Positions 23,444 to 32,179 are shown, counted from the first letter of the stretch. The stretch is DNA of 36,536 nucleotides from an uncultured bacterium (GCA_947176765.1 CAMWRX010000022.1:1-36536), one strand, 5' to 3'. Notes: generated from the letters alone by a model not told the origin. Program-made: numbers and translations.

Positions 23444-25150
23444 TCAAGCGATCCGCTCCGGGGAGTAGCTGACGGCTACTCCCTTTCTCGTCCCCATCGT
23501 AATCTCCACGTCCGGGATATTCCTTCGGTCAGGAACAGCGAACGCGCCGATACAGTTGTAGTAGATCGTAATGCGCTGGGTGGTCACGCCGTCCTTCTTC
23601 TCGGCGTGGTATACGTCGATGTGGTCGATCAACTCCGCCACCATGCGCTGGGTGATCTCTGTGGCGTTGGTATAGCGGCGGACGGTTTCAAGGAACGTGT
23701 CAACGTCCATCCTCCGGCCCTCCGACTTTTTCAGTTCAAGCCGGAGCGCCTTGATCTTCTTGGCGTTCTCCCCCTGCTCCGCTTCATACCGCTGGGACAT
23801 TTTCGCAAACCGGGCGTCATTTATTTTCTGGTTCACGTTGTCCTCATAAAGTTTCTCGAACAGCACATCGAGCTCCTTATCCCGCGCCAGCAGCCCGTCA
23901 AGTTCCCGCTGCTTCCTCGCCCGGTCATTCTCCGTCACCTTCGCGGACTGGCCCATCATGGCTTTGATGAAGTCGTCCTCGTACTCGTTGGCAAAACAGG
24001 CCAGACGGTTGACCTCATACAGCACCACCTGTTCCAGAAATTCCACCCGGATATAATGGGTCTTGGTGCATTTGCGCAGGCCGGAATTGTGATTCTGGCA
24101 GCTAAAGAACTTAATATCGTGGTTGCCCTGGTTAAAATGGAAATTGAGGTTGCCGCCGCACTCCGGGCATTTCAGAACGCCGGAAAATACGCTGGGCTCC
24201 TGGGTAACGGTGGGCTTTTTGCGGCGGGTGCCCTTTTTCATGCTCTGTACCTTCTCCCAGGTGGGCCGGTCAATGATGGCCTCATGGACATTGAGGAAGA
24301 TTGCCCGGTTTTCGTCCGGGTTCTCAATGCGTTTCTTCACCTTATAGGACTTGGAGTAGGACTTGAAGTTGATTACATCACCGCAATACTCCTGTGTGGT
24401 GAGGATTTTCTTGACGGTGGTATGGCCCCATTTGGTGGGCTCCACGGTGCTCTTGGAGCCGCCCCGGTTGGTTCCCCTGCTCCGCCAGTAGTAGGTAGGA
24501 TTGCAAATTCCATCCCGCTCCAATGCGGCAGCGGTTTCCGCCAGCCCGAAGCCGTCCAAAGCCATCTGGTAGATCCGCCGTACCACGGCGGCGGCCTCCG
24601 GGTCGATCACCCAAAAACGTGGATCATCCGGGTTCTTGATGTAGCCATAGGGCGGCGGGGACAGTGGCACACCAGAATTTCCTTTCAGCTTGTTCACGAT
24701 TTTTCGCTTTTTGGAAATATCGCGGGCATAATATTCGTTCATGATATTTTTGAAGGGGGTAAACTCGTTTTCGCCCTCGTCACTGTCCACCCCGTCCGAA
24801 ACGGCCACCAGCCGCACATCATGGGCTGGGAAAAATTCTTCCGTCAGGCGGCCCACCTCAATATAGTTCCGGCCCAGGCGGGAAAGGTCTTTCACAAACA
24901 CCGCTGAGATATATCCGTTTTCAATGGCCTGGACCATCTTCTGGAAACCGGGCCGCTTCATGGTCGTGCCGGTGATCCCATCGTCCACGAAAAACAGGGT
25001 GTCCGTATAGCCTTTTTCCTTCGCCGCCTTCTGGAGAATTTTTTTCTGGTTGCTGATGCTGTTGGATTCGGTGTCCAGATTATCGTCACGGCTGAGGCGG
25101 CAGTACAACGCGGCGGTTCCCGCTGCGTGATTTTTGTTTGACAGTTTCAA
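23444..25150 (-). CDS. TndX/TnpX-type large serine recombinase
   Basis: A 568-residue large serine recombinase with the catalytic motif YCRLSRDD (Arg18, Ser20), FVDDGITGTTMKRPGF and VKDLSRLGRNYIEVG. The recombinase domain (PPYGYIKNPDD, TTVKKILTTQEYCGDV), the zinc ribbon SGVLKCPECGG with a later Cys, and a C-terminal coiled coil with a DUF4368-type end (ITQRMVAELIDHIDVY) follow in the usual order. It is close in architecture to TndX/TnpX of clostridial conjugative and mobilisable transposons. I chose the TTG at 25150 because AAAGGAGG lies five bases upstream; the frame runs further up to 25225 into the promoter, which cannot be translated. All active-site residues seem intact. A TnpW-like gene lies upstream on the same strand. 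Confidence 0.92.
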   Translation of the reverse strand: MKLSNKNHAAGTAALYCRLSRDDNLDTESNSISNQKKILQKAAKEKGYTDTLFFVDDGITGTTMKRPGFQKMVQAIENGYISAVFVKDLSRLGRNYIEVGRLTEEFFPAHDVRLVAVSDGVDSDEGENEFTPFKNIMNEYYARDISKKRKIVNKLKGNSGVPLSPPPYGYIKNPDDPRFWVIDPEAAAVVRRIYQMALDGFGLAETAAALERDGICNPTYYWRSRGTNRGGSKSTVEPTKWGHTTVKKILTTQEYCGDVINFKSYSKSYKVKKRIENPDENRAIFLNVHEAIIDRPTWEKVQSMKKGTRRKKPTVTQEPSVFSGVLKCPECGGNLNFHFNQGNHDIKFFSCQNHNSGLRKCTKTHYIRVEFLEQVVLYEVNRLACFANEYEDDFIKAMMGQSAKVTENDRARKQRELDGLLARDKELDVLFEKLYEDNVNQKINDARFAKMSQRYEAEQGENAKKIKALRLELKKSEGRRMDVDTFLETVRRYTNATEITQRMVAELIDHIDVYHAEKKDGVTTQRITIYYNCIGAFAVPDRRNIPDVEITMGTRKGVAVSYSPERIA

Positions 25151-25196
25151 AATATCCTCCTTTCTCACCGCCAAACAAGAGGTTTTATCCATATAT

Positions 25197-25225
25197 ATTA
25201 TACTGCCGCCTCTGCTTGGCGTCAA
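25197..25225 (-). promoter_or_regulatory. Promoter of the TndX-type recombinase
   Basis: On the minus strand TTGACG (25220-25225) and TATAAT (25197-25202) are 17 bases apart, about 45 bases upstream of the TTG start. This placement supports the short start of the recombinase. Confidence 0.75.
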
Positions 25226-25250
25226 ATTTTCGGGTGGATGGATGAAAAGC

Positions 25251-25394
25251 TCACGCTGGGCCTAACTCGGCCAGCATGAGTTTCAGTAAAATATCACGCA
25301 TGGGTTCCCCGCTTTCCTTATAGATCGGGGTGACAACAAAATTGATGTTCCCCACATGGTAGGTGTATTCCTCTTTCGGCGCCTGGTCGGTCAT
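25251..25394 (-). CDS. TnpW-like transposon protein
   Basis: A 47-residue protein with a central pattern VGNINFVVTPIYKESGEPMRDILLKLM. This resembles the small TnpW family of clostridial transposons, in which a short beta-hairpin (YVVxVHFS) is followed by E-T-M-x-D-K-I helices. AAAGGAGG lies five to six bases before the ATG at 25394. It is encoded upstream of and in the same direction as the TndX-type recombinase, with the recombinase promoter between them. TnpW function is unknown. The assignment is by pattern and context. Confidence 0.65.
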   Translation of the reverse strand: MTDQAPKEEYTYHVGNINFVVTPIYKESGEPMRDILLKLMLAELGPA

Positions 25395-25448
25395 GACGCC
25401 CTCCTTTCCTTAATCGCGTCTCATGGTGAGATTTGAATATGGGGACAG

Positions 25449-25473
25449 CCGCACCATTGGGGTGCGGTTTTTT
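25449..25473 (+). terminator. Rho-independent terminator
   Basis: CCGCACC and GGTGCGG form a short GC-rich stem followed by six T. It lies upstream of the TnpW-like gene and may protect it from, or end, rightward transcription. Confidence 0.7.
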
Positions 25474-25833
25474 CATGGGCATGAATCAGACGGCTGGCGG
25501 CACAGCTCCACGGGACTTTCACCCCCACGTGGTTCTCACGCGGCCCTACCCATTGCCTGCGACGCTTTGAACGCTCGGACTGTGGCTATAGGGGAGTATC
25601 GTTAGCGTATGTGCCGCTGATTATAGCTGCCAGCTTTCGGTGTAAGCGGTTCTCGCTCTCCCATAGGATATGGGGTCATGGCGCGCCCACCGACGTGGCA
25701 CATACAGAATGTATCTGTTGCCCTATACTGCACCGCCGTTATCTTGCGGGCTTTCTTTTTCAAGGTGCCGCGGCCACACAGCGGAACGGAACGCGGAAAG
25801 GGTAAGTTCGTTCCGTCCGCTATGGGTCGCACG
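25474..25833. other. Non-coding stretch of mobile-element DNA
   Basis: About 360 bases with no convincing gene. The candidate frames here overlap each other on both strands and show no family motifs. A spaced inverted repeat is visible, GTATGTGCC (about 25606) with GGCACATAC (about 25696), and could fold as an RNA or act as a processing site. Nothing else is supported. Confidence 0.35.
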
Positions 25834-25944
25834 TCAGTTCATCGTGACGATTGACTGAATGAGCTTGATTTCCAGACGGCGCTTCATGTACTCGTCCAGG
25901 CCCTCATAGGAATGGCCGTAGCCATAAACGAAAAGGGCGATCAT
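25834..25944 (-). CDS. Possible 36-residue protein
   Basis: An ATG at 25944 preceded by AGAGGG opens a 36-codon frame: MIALFVYGYGHSYEGLDEYM, then a basic helix rich in Arg, Lys and Ile. The composition is protein-like and the start is well placed. No family is recognised. It lies on the same strand as TnpW and the TndX-type recombinase and may be a small accessory protein of that element. Confidence 0.4.
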   Translation of the reverse strand: MIALFVYGYGHSYEGLDEYMKRRLEIKLIQSIVTMN

Positions 25945-26057
25945 TGCACTCGCCCTCTCTCAAAAATATACTTTGGTTGGTGAAACGTGTTTGCCCGCTG
26001 CCCAAAAGCCTTGATTCATGCGGGTTTCCGGGAGTGTCGTTATGAACACTCGTACCA

Positions 26058-26096
26058 AAAATCCTTCGATTTCCATTGAAATCGAAGGATTTTTTC
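26058..26096 (+). terminator. Strong bidirectional hairpin terminator
   Basis: AATCCTTCGATTT pairs perfectly with AAATCGAAGGATT, flanked by A-rich and T-rich runs on both sides, so it can act on either strand. It lies downstream (in minus direction) of the tyrosine recombinase remnant. Confidence 0.75.
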
Positions 26097-26119
26097 TGTT
26101 TTTATTCACTTTTTAATCT

Positions 26120-26161
26120 GGGTCAAATATGGGTCAACCTGTCCTGACCCATATCTGACCC
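26120..26161. repeat. Imperfect 42-bp palindrome
   Basis: GGGTCAAATATGGGTCA and TGACCCATATCTGACCC form a 17-bp inverted repeat with a single mismatch around an eight-base centre. Its place just beyond the end of an integrase remnant is typical of a recombinase core or protein-binding site. Confidence 0.65.
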
Positions 26162-26230
26162 GGACTGGAAAAATTCCAGGGAGCGCCGGGTTTCCACTCG
26201 ACGCTCCCTGGGTCCTTCTCAAAATCTTTT

Positions 26231-26362
26231 TTACAGGGACTGGGCGATGAAGCCTCCCACCCGGTCTGCGGCCTCCTTCTGCATCTCCCCTGTGACGTGC
26301 GCGCGCAGCTCGCCCATGGGCCCGTAGGTGTATTCCTTTGCGGGGGCCAGGGTGAGGCCCAG
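26231..26362 (-). pseudogene. C-terminal remnant of a tyrosine recombinase
   Basis: On the minus strand, a frame ending in TAA at 26231-26233 reads EYTYGPMGELRAHVTGEMQK and then EAADRVGGFIAQSL. The pattern H-V-T-x-E-M-Q-x-x-A-A-x-x-[IV]-G-x-F-I is typical of the extreme C-terminus of tyrosine integrases of Gram-positive conjugative elements. Upstream in the frame no further integrase motifs (no R-H-R-Y residues) are visible, so only the tail remains. It suggests an older element was deleted or replaced here. Similarity was judged by eye only. Confidence 0.45.
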
Positions 26363-26645
26363 CGTCAGAACAGCAGTACATCGCTTGATTTGTTGGTCGA
26401 AGAAAACGGACGAGGATACGCCGCATTTCCTCTGAATTTGCGCATAAGCTTTGCCCGATTAGTGCAGCTTTTTAGTATACATCCCTCACCCGGAATATAC
26501 AGAAAAGTCTGCATAAAAGCTTTCTCGGCGGCGGCACTGACCCCAGAGAAATTCCGCCACAAAGGACAAATTCCTCCAAATACAAGCGGTGATGTACAGG
26601 TGAGATATGCAATTCGCATAATTTTGTCGAAATCCGGCGAGTCGC
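26363..26645. other. Gene-free stretch between integrase remnant and car promoter
   Basis: I see no supported gene in these roughly 280 bases. Short frames on both strands have no ribosome binding sites or motifs. It probably contains the old right end of the mobile region at 23444-26362. Confidence 0.35.
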
Positions 26646-26673
26646 TTGACAGCGGCGCATGAACGTGTATAAT
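26646..26673 (+). promoter_or_regulatory. Promoter upstream of carA
   Basis: TTGACA (26646-26651) and TATAAT (26668-26673) with a 16-base spacer. It reads towards carA, whose start is 360 bases away, so the transcript would have a long leader. The -10 box lies inside the left arm of the inverted repeat at 26665-26860. Confidence 0.65.
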
Positions 26674-26860
26674 TATGCTGAAGAAAAGAATGTTTTTATA
26701 CTCTTAACTTTTGGAGGGAGCTCTACCATACAGGAACGACCAAAACAGACGGCAGCAGGGAAATAGCCCTTCCGACATCCTGCGCAGCAGTCCCGCACGG
26801 CGGAAGAAAGGTACACAAAGCAGAGAGTAAGACGAACTTTTCTTCAGCATCATTATACAC
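26665..26860. repeat. MITE-like element with 24-bp inverted repeats
   Basis: The ends 26665-26688 and 26837-26860 are inverted repeats matching at 23 of 24 bases, each containing TATAAT and GCTGAAGAAAAG. The enclosed 148 bases have no complete gene, though one plus-strand frame is open across the whole element to 26960. The structure fits a small non-autonomous element that carries promoter sequences. Confidence 0.65.
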
Positions 26861-27035
26861 GCCAGACCCCGAGATCCTCAAATGGGCCCAGGAGATCTTT
26901 GCCGAGGCGGAAAACCGCTTGCACACCCCAAAAGCGGTACTGGTCAAGCCGCTGGGGTAAGCGGGCAGGAAGCCGCCGCTCTTGACAGCCTTGGTCGGCC
27001 AAGAACGAAAAACGCAAGAAGCTAAAGGAGAAAAG
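26861..27035 (+). other. Leader region of carA, with coding-like relic
   Basis: A plus-strand frame is open up to TAA at 26960 and its end reads YTPDPEILKWAQEIFAEAEN, which looks like real protein. It has no start of its own outside the inverted-repeat element, so it may be the tail of an older gene cut by that element. A TTGACA at about 26983 has no good -10 partner. I found no known riboswitch or PyrR-type attenuator. Confidence 0.35.
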
Positions 27036-28103
27036 ATGAGTAAAACCGCTTATTTAATTCTGCATAACGGCTGGTATACCGAGGGCACCCGGTTCGGCGG
27101 GGATGCGGATGTCACCGCCGAGCTGGTGTTCAATACCGCAATGGTTGGATACCTCGAGACCCTGACCGATCCGAGTTATCACGGCCAGATCGTGGTGGAA
27201 ACCTTCCCGCAGATCGGTAACTATGGGGTGATTCCGGCCGATTTTGAGAGCGAGCACATCGGCCCCAGCGGCTTTGTGGTGCATGACTTGTGCGAGGCTC
27301 CCTCCAACTTCCGCAGCGAGGGGGCCCTTGCCGAGCTTCTGGCCGCCCGGGGGGTGGTCGGGCTCTGCGGGGTAGATACCCGCGCGCTGGCGCGGCAGCT
27401 GCGGGAGCAGGGGGTCATGAATGCCGCCATTGTCTCTGAGCTGCCCGCGGACGTCGATGCCTTTGCCGCCGGGCTGGCGGGGCTGCAGCTCTCCGCGGAC
27501 GTCTATGCTGTGACCTGCGCCGCGCCTTATACCCTCAACCCCGAGGGCAGCCCCCACATCGCCCTTTGGGACTTCGGCGCAAAAGGGGCCATCGCCAAAT
27601 GCCTCGCCGCCCGGGGCTGCCGGGTCACGGTGCTGCCCGCCCAGACCGGGGCCTCTACCCTGCTGGCCCTCAGGCCGGACGGAGTCCTGCTCTCCAATGG
27701 GCCGGGGGACCCGGCGGCTTACCCCGCCATCATCGCCGAGGTGCGCAGGGTCGCTGAGAGCGGCCTGCCGGTCTTTGGCATCTGCCTGGGACACCAACTG
27801 CTGGCCCTAGCCCTCGGCGGCAGGACCAGCAAGCTGAAATACGGCCACCGCGGCGCGAACCAGCCGGTCCGCCGCTCGGCGGACGGCCGCTGTTTCATCA
27901 CAAGCCAAAACCACGGCTACGCGGTCTCGGAGCTGCCTCCCGGCGCGGTGGCCAGCTATGTGAACCTGAATGACGGCTCAAACGAAGGGATCGAGTACCC
28001 CGGCCGGAATGTCTTTTCGGTCCAGTTCCACCCAGAGGCGTGCGCGGGCCCGAAGGACGCCGGGGCTCTCTTTGACGAATTTCTCAGGCGGACGGAGGTG
28101 TAG
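27036..28103 (+). CDS. carA: Carbamoyl-phosphate synthase small subunit
   Basis: A 355-residue glutaminase subunit. The N-terminal CPSase small-chain domain (YTEGTRFGGDADVTAELVF) is followed by a class I glutamine amidotransferase domain with the nucleophile Cys250 in FGICLGHQ and the His332/Glu334 pair in QFHPEA. It releases ammonia from glutamine and passes it to CarB for carbamoyl phosphate synthesis in arginine and pyrimidine pathways. The ATG at 27036 has AAAGGAG five bases upstream; the earlier in-frame start at 26982 is not supported. carB follows after three bases. Length is normal for the family. Confidence 0.96.
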   Translation: MSKTAYLILHNGWYTEGTRFGGDADVTAELVFNTAMVGYLETLTDPSYHGQIVVETFPQIGNYGVIPADFESEHIGPSGFVVHDLCEAPSNFRSEGALAELLAARGVVGLCGVDTRALARQLREQGVMNAAIVSELPADVDAFAAGLAGLQLSADVYAVTCAAPYTLNPEGSPHIALWDFGAKGAIAKCLAARGCRVTVLPAQTGASTLLALRPDGVLLSNGPGDPAAYPAIIAEVRRVAESGLPVFGICLGHQLLALALGGRTSKLKYGHRGANQPVRRSADGRCFITSQNHGYAVSELPPGAVASYVNLNDGSNEGIEYPGRNVFSVQFHPEACAGPKDAGALFDEFLRRTEV

Positions 28104-28106
28104 GCA

Positions 28107-31100
28107 ATGCCGCTGGACAAGACCTTGAAAAAAGTGCTGCTGATCGGCTCCGGCCCCATCGTAATCGGACAGGCGGCCGAGTTTGACTATGCCGGCACCC
28201 AGGCCTGCCGGGTGCTGGGCGCCCTGGGGCTGGAAACGGTGCTGGTCAACTCCAACCCCGCCACCATTATGACCGACAGCGCTGTGGCGGACAAGATCTA
28301 TATCGAGCCGCTGAACGAGGCGGTGCTGCGCCGGATCATCCAGAAGGAGCGGCCGGACGGCCTGCTCTCCACCATCGGCGGGCAGATGGGCCTGACCCTC
28401 TCGATGCAGCTGGCCAAGAGCGGATTTCTGGACGAGATGGGGGTCCGCCTGCTGGGGGCCTCCCTCGAGACGATCGAAAACGCGGAAGACCGGCTGAAAT
28501 TCAAGGAGCAGATGGACAGGATCAGCCAGCCTACCGTCCCTTCCGGAATCGTGACCGAGCTTCCGGCCGCGCTGGAGCTGGCGGAGAAGATCGGCTATCC
28601 AGTCATCATCCGCCCGGCCTTTACCCTCGGGGGCAGCGGCGGCGGCATCGCCCAGGATGAGACGGCCCTGCGGGAAATCGCCCGCACCGGCCTGGAGGCC
28701 TCCCCCATCGGACAGATCCTGGTGGAAAAGTGCATCTCGGGCTGGAAAGAGATCGAGTTCGAGGTTGTGCGGGACAGCGCGGGCAATGCGCTGTGCGTCT
28801 GCTCCATGGAAAATTTCGACCCGGTGGGGGTCCATACGGGGGACAGCATCGTCGCCGCCCCCGCCCTCACCCTCGCTGACCCTGAGTACCAGATGCTGCG
28901 CACCGCCGCCATCGAGATCATCCAGAGCCTCGGGGTCTGCGGCGGCTGCAACGTCCAGTTCGCGCTGCACCCCGAACGGATGGAGTACGCGGTGATCGAG
29001 GTGAACCCCCGCGTCTCCCGCTCCTCCGCCCTGGCTTCCAAGGCCACCGGCTACCCCATCGCCAAGGTGGCGGCACAGCTGGCGGTGGGCCTGCGGCTGG
29101 ACGAGATCCCCAATGACATCACCGGCAAGACCACCGCCTTTTTTGAGCCGGCCCTCGACTATGTGGTGGTCAAGTTCCCCAAATGGCCCTTTGACAAGTT
29201 TTACGCCGCCTCCCGGGAGCTGGGCACCCAGATGAAAGCCACCGGCGAGGTCATGGCCATCGCGCCCACCTTTGAGCAGGCTCTGATGAAGGCGGTGCGG
29301 GGGGCCGAGATCAAGCTGGACACCCTGGCCCTGCCCGCGGCCCGGGAGCTGGGAGAGGAAGCCCTGCGCAAAGCACTCTCCACCCCAACCGATGAGCGGC
29401 TGTTCGCCGTATATGAGGCGCTGCGGCGGGGCATGACGGTGGAGGAGCTGCATACCCTCACCCTGATCGATGAGTGGTTCCTCGCCCGTCTGGTGCTGCT
29501 GGTGGAGATGGAAAAAGCCCTGTGCACCCAGCCGCTGGATGAGGCGCTCTACCGTCGGGCCAAGAAGCTGGGGTATCCCGACAGCGCGATCGCCCGGCTG
29601 AGCGGCCAGCGGCTGCCCCCCCACAACCCGGCCCGTTACCGAATGGTCGACACCTGCGCGGCCGAGTTCGCGGCCCAAACCCCCTACTTTTACGGCGTGC
29701 CGGAGGGTGAGGACGAGGCCTCCGGCTTTATTGGCTGGGACCCGGCCAAAAAGCGCAGGACGGTGGTGGTGCTGGGCTCCGGCCCCATCCGCATCGGCCA
29801 GGGCATCGAATTTGATTACGCCTCGGTCCACTGCGTCCGCACCCTGAAGGAGCTGGGGTACGAGGTCGTGATGATCAACAACAACCCCGAGACGGTCTCA
29901 ACCGACTTTGATACCGCCGACCGGCTCTATTTTGAGCCCCTGACCCCCGAGGACGTTCTGGACGTGATCGACCGGGAAAAGCCCTGCGGCGCGGTGGTCA
30001 TGTTCGGCGGCCAAACCGCCATCAACCTGGCCGAAACACTGGAAAAACACGGTATACCGATCCTCGGCTCACCCCTCTCCGCCATCGACGCGGCGGAGGA
30101 CCGGGAGAAGTTCGACGCGATCCTTGGCCGGCTGGGCATCGCCCGGCCCCAGGGCCGGATCGTCCGCACCAAGGCCGAGGCGCTGGCCGCGGCGGAGGAG
30201 CTGGGTTATCCGGTGCTGGTCCGGCCCAGCTATGTGCTGGGCGGCAAGAATATGATGATTGCCTACGCGGACACGGAGATCGAGCAGTATATGGAGTTCA
30301 TTCTCGCCCAGAGCGGGGACAACACCGTGCTGGTAGACAAATACCTCTCTGGCCGGGAGGTAGAGGTCGACGCGATCTGTGACGGCGAAGAGATCCTGAT
30401 CCCCGGCATCATGGAGCATGTCGAGCGGGCGGGGGTCCATTCGGGGGATTCCATCGCGGTCTACCCCGCCTGGAACTTGGGCGGCCCGGTGACCGAGACC
30501 ATCGTGGACAGCACCCGGCGGCTGGCCCTGGCCCTTGGCGTGCGGGGACTCATCAATATCCAGTATGTGATTCACAACAACCGCCTGTATGTGATCGAGG
30601 CCAACCCCCGGGCCTCCCGCACGGTACCCTATATCAGCAAGGTAACCGGCCTGCCCATCGCGGCGGCGGCCACCCGGGTCATGATGGGGCAGAAGCTGTC
30701 GGAGCTGGGCTATGGCAGCGGCCTCTTCCACAAATCAGTGCTCTTTGCCGCCAAGGCGCCCGCCTTTTCCTTTGAAAAGCTGTCCGGCGTGGACAGCCAC
30801 CTGGGCCCCGAGATGAAGTCCACCGGCGAGGTGCTGGGCATCGGCCGCAACATCGAGGAGGCGCTCTACAAGGCCCTCGTCTCGGCGGGCTACCGGGTCG
30901 TCTCCTCCGGCGGGCTGCTGGTCACGATGCAGCGCAGGGACAGCTATGAGACCCTCTGCGTCGCCCGGGGCATGGCTGAGCTGGGCTTTGCGGTCTATGC
31001 CCCCGCCCAAGCGGCGGAGGTCCTGAGAGCGGCCGGCGTCCCCTGCCAAACGGTCGAAGTGGGGGCGGACGGGGACGAACAGCGCGCCCTCGCCGCCCTG

Positions 31101-32162
31101 GTCGAGAGCGGTGCGGTGCAGTATGTGCTGGCCACCGGCGAAAAGGGCGACCTGCCCGATGCCGAGACCATTGCCTTGCGCCGTCGGGCGATTGAGTGCC
31201 GGGTGGCCTGCCTGACCAGCATCGACACCGCCAACGCGCTGCTGAGCGTGATCCGCAGCGGCTACAGTTGCGACAACATCGAGCTTTTCGATGCGGCCCA
31301 TCTGCCGACCGAGAAAAAGCGCTACCGTTTTGTCAAGATGCGCGCCAGCGAAAATGACTACATCTATTTTGACTGCTTTGAGCAGAGGGTAGAAAACCCC
31401 GAGTCCCTGAGCGTTTGGCTCTCCAGCCGGCGCAGGAGTATCGGCGGCGACGGGGTGGTGCTGATCCTGCCCAGTGAGCAGTGCGACGCGGGGATGCGGA
31501 TGTACAACTCAGACGGAACCCCCGCCGAGATCGCGGCCAACGCCATGCGCTGCGTCGCAAAATATCTGTACGAACGCGGCCGGGTGCCCCGACAGGAGAT
31601 GACCATCGAGACCGAGGCGGGCCCCCGCTCCCTGCGCTGTTATGTGCGGGACGGCCGGGTCTACAGCGTCTCCATTGAGATGCGGGCGCCCGACTTTACC
31701 GCCGCCAATGTGCCCCTCAGCCCTGACTTTGAGACAACCCGGGCAGTCGACAAGCCCTATACGGTGGACGGGGTGGACTACCGGGTGACCTGCCTCTCCA
31801 TGGGCAACCCCCACTGCGTCATCTTTGTGGATGATGTGGACGCCTTCCCGGTCGGGACGGTGGGCCCGCGGCTCGAGACCGACCCGGCCTTCCCCCAGCG
31901 GGCGAACATCTCCTTTGCCACCGTGCTGGACCGCTGGACAATCAAGATGCGGGTCTGGGAGCGGGGCATCGGCGAGACCTGGTCCTGCGGCACCGGTGCC
32001 TGCGCTGCGGCTGCGGCCGCCACCGAACTCGGCCTGTGCGAGATGAACGCCGAGCTGACCCTGCATCTGCGGGGCGGTGACCTGACCGTCAACCGCCGCC
32101 CGGACGGCCTGACCCTGACCGGAGATGCCCAGATCGACTTTGAGGGCGAAATTGAGATATAA
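28107..32162 (+). CDS. carB: Carbamoyl-phosphate synthase large subunit fused to a DapF-like domain
   Basis: A 1351-residue protein. Residues 1 to about 1068 are a complete CarB: first ATP-grasp half with GSGPIVIGQAAEFDYAG, oligomerisation domain, second half from GSGPIRIGQGIEFDYAS (about 557), and a diverged MGS-like allosteric domain (about 935-1065). From about 1071 the frame continues into a diaminopimelate-epimerase-like domain: FVKMRASENDYIYFDCFEQ, GIGGDG-like SIGGDGVVLI, MYNSDGTPAEIAANAMRC, GNPHCVIFVDD and GETWSCGTGACA. Cys1294 matches the second catalytic Cys of DapF, but the first is Ala1143 (IAAN in place of the usual CGN). There is no stop codon, ribosome binding site or good start at the junction. 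carA lies three bases upstream and a terminator follows. Confidence 0.93.
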   Translation: MPLDKTLKKVLLIGSGPIVIGQAAEFDYAGTQACRVLGALGLETVLVNSNPATIMTDSAVADKIYIEPLNEAVLRRIIQKERPDGLLSTIGGQMGLTLSMQLAKSGFLDEMGVRLLGASLETIENAEDRLKFKEQMDRISQPTVPSGIVTELPAALELAEKIGYPVIIRPAFTLGGSGGGIAQDETALREIARTGLEASPIGQILVEKCISGWKEIEFEVVRDSAGNALCVCSMENFDPVGVHTGDSIVAAPALTLADPEYQMLRTAAIEIIQSLGVCGGCNVQFALHPERMEYAVIEVNPRVSRSSALASKATGYPIAKVAAQLAVGLRLDEIPNDITGKTTAFFEPALDYVVVKFPKWPFDKFYAASRELGTQMKATGEVMAIAPTFEQALMKAVRGAEIKLDTLALPAARELGEEALRKALSTPTDERLFAVYEALRRGMTVEELHTLTLIDEWFLARLVLLVEMEKALCTQPLDEALYRRAKKLGYPDSAIARLSGQRLPPHNPARYRMVDTCAAEFAAQTPYFYGVPEGEDEASGFIGWDPAKKRRTVVVLGSGPIRIGQGIEFDYASVHCVRTLKELGYEVVMINNNPETVSTDFDTADRLYFEPLTPEDVLDVIDREKPCGAVVMFGGQTAINLAETLEKHGIPILGSPLSAIDAAEDREKFDAILGRLGIARPQGRIVRTKAEALAAAEELGYPVLVRPSYVLGGKNMMIAYADTEIEQYMEFILAQSGDNTVLVDKYLSGREVEVDAICDGEEILIPGIMEHVERAGVHSGDSIAVYPAWNLGGPVTETIVDSTRRLALALGVRGLINIQYVIHNNRLYVIEANPRASRTVPYISKVTGLPIAAAATRVMMGQKLSELGYGSGLFHKSVLFAAKAPAFSFEKLSGVDSHLGPEMKSTGEVLGIGRNIEEALYKALVSAGYRVVSSGGLLVTMQRRDSYETLCVARGMAELGFAVYAPAQAAEVLRAAGVPCQTVEVGADGDEQRALAALVESGAVQYVLATGEKGDLPDAETIALRRRAIECRVACLTSIDTANALLSVIRSGYSCDNIELFDAAHLPTEKKRYRFVKMRASENDYIYFDCFEQRVENPESLSVWLSSRRRSIGGDGVVLILPSEQCDAGMRMYNSDGTPAEIAANAMRCVAKYLYERGRVPRQEMTIETEAGPRSLRCYVRDGRVYSVSIEMRAPDFTAANVPLSPDFETTRAVDKPYTVDGVDYRVTCLSMGNPHCVIFVDDVDAFPVGTVGPRLETDPAFPQRANISFATVLDRWTIKMRVWERGIGETWSCGTGACAAAAAATELGLCEMNAELTLHLRGGDLTVNRRPDGLTLTGDAQIDFEGEIEI

Positions 32163-32179
32163 GCGCCGGGAAAACGTGA

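Noticed and set aside
23606-24907. A 433-codon plus-strand frame opposite the TndX-type recombinase
   Set aside because: It is an antisense shadow; the minus-strand frame carries the catalytic and zinc motifs and has a promoter and ribosome binding site.
25441-25833. Possible group II intron or structured RNA
   Set aside because: No intron-type 5' end or domain V hairpin could be found; only a short spaced inverted repeat is visible.
27978-29831. A 617-codon minus-strand frame opposite carA and carB
   Set aside because: It is a shadow of highly conserved car genes and crosses both of them.
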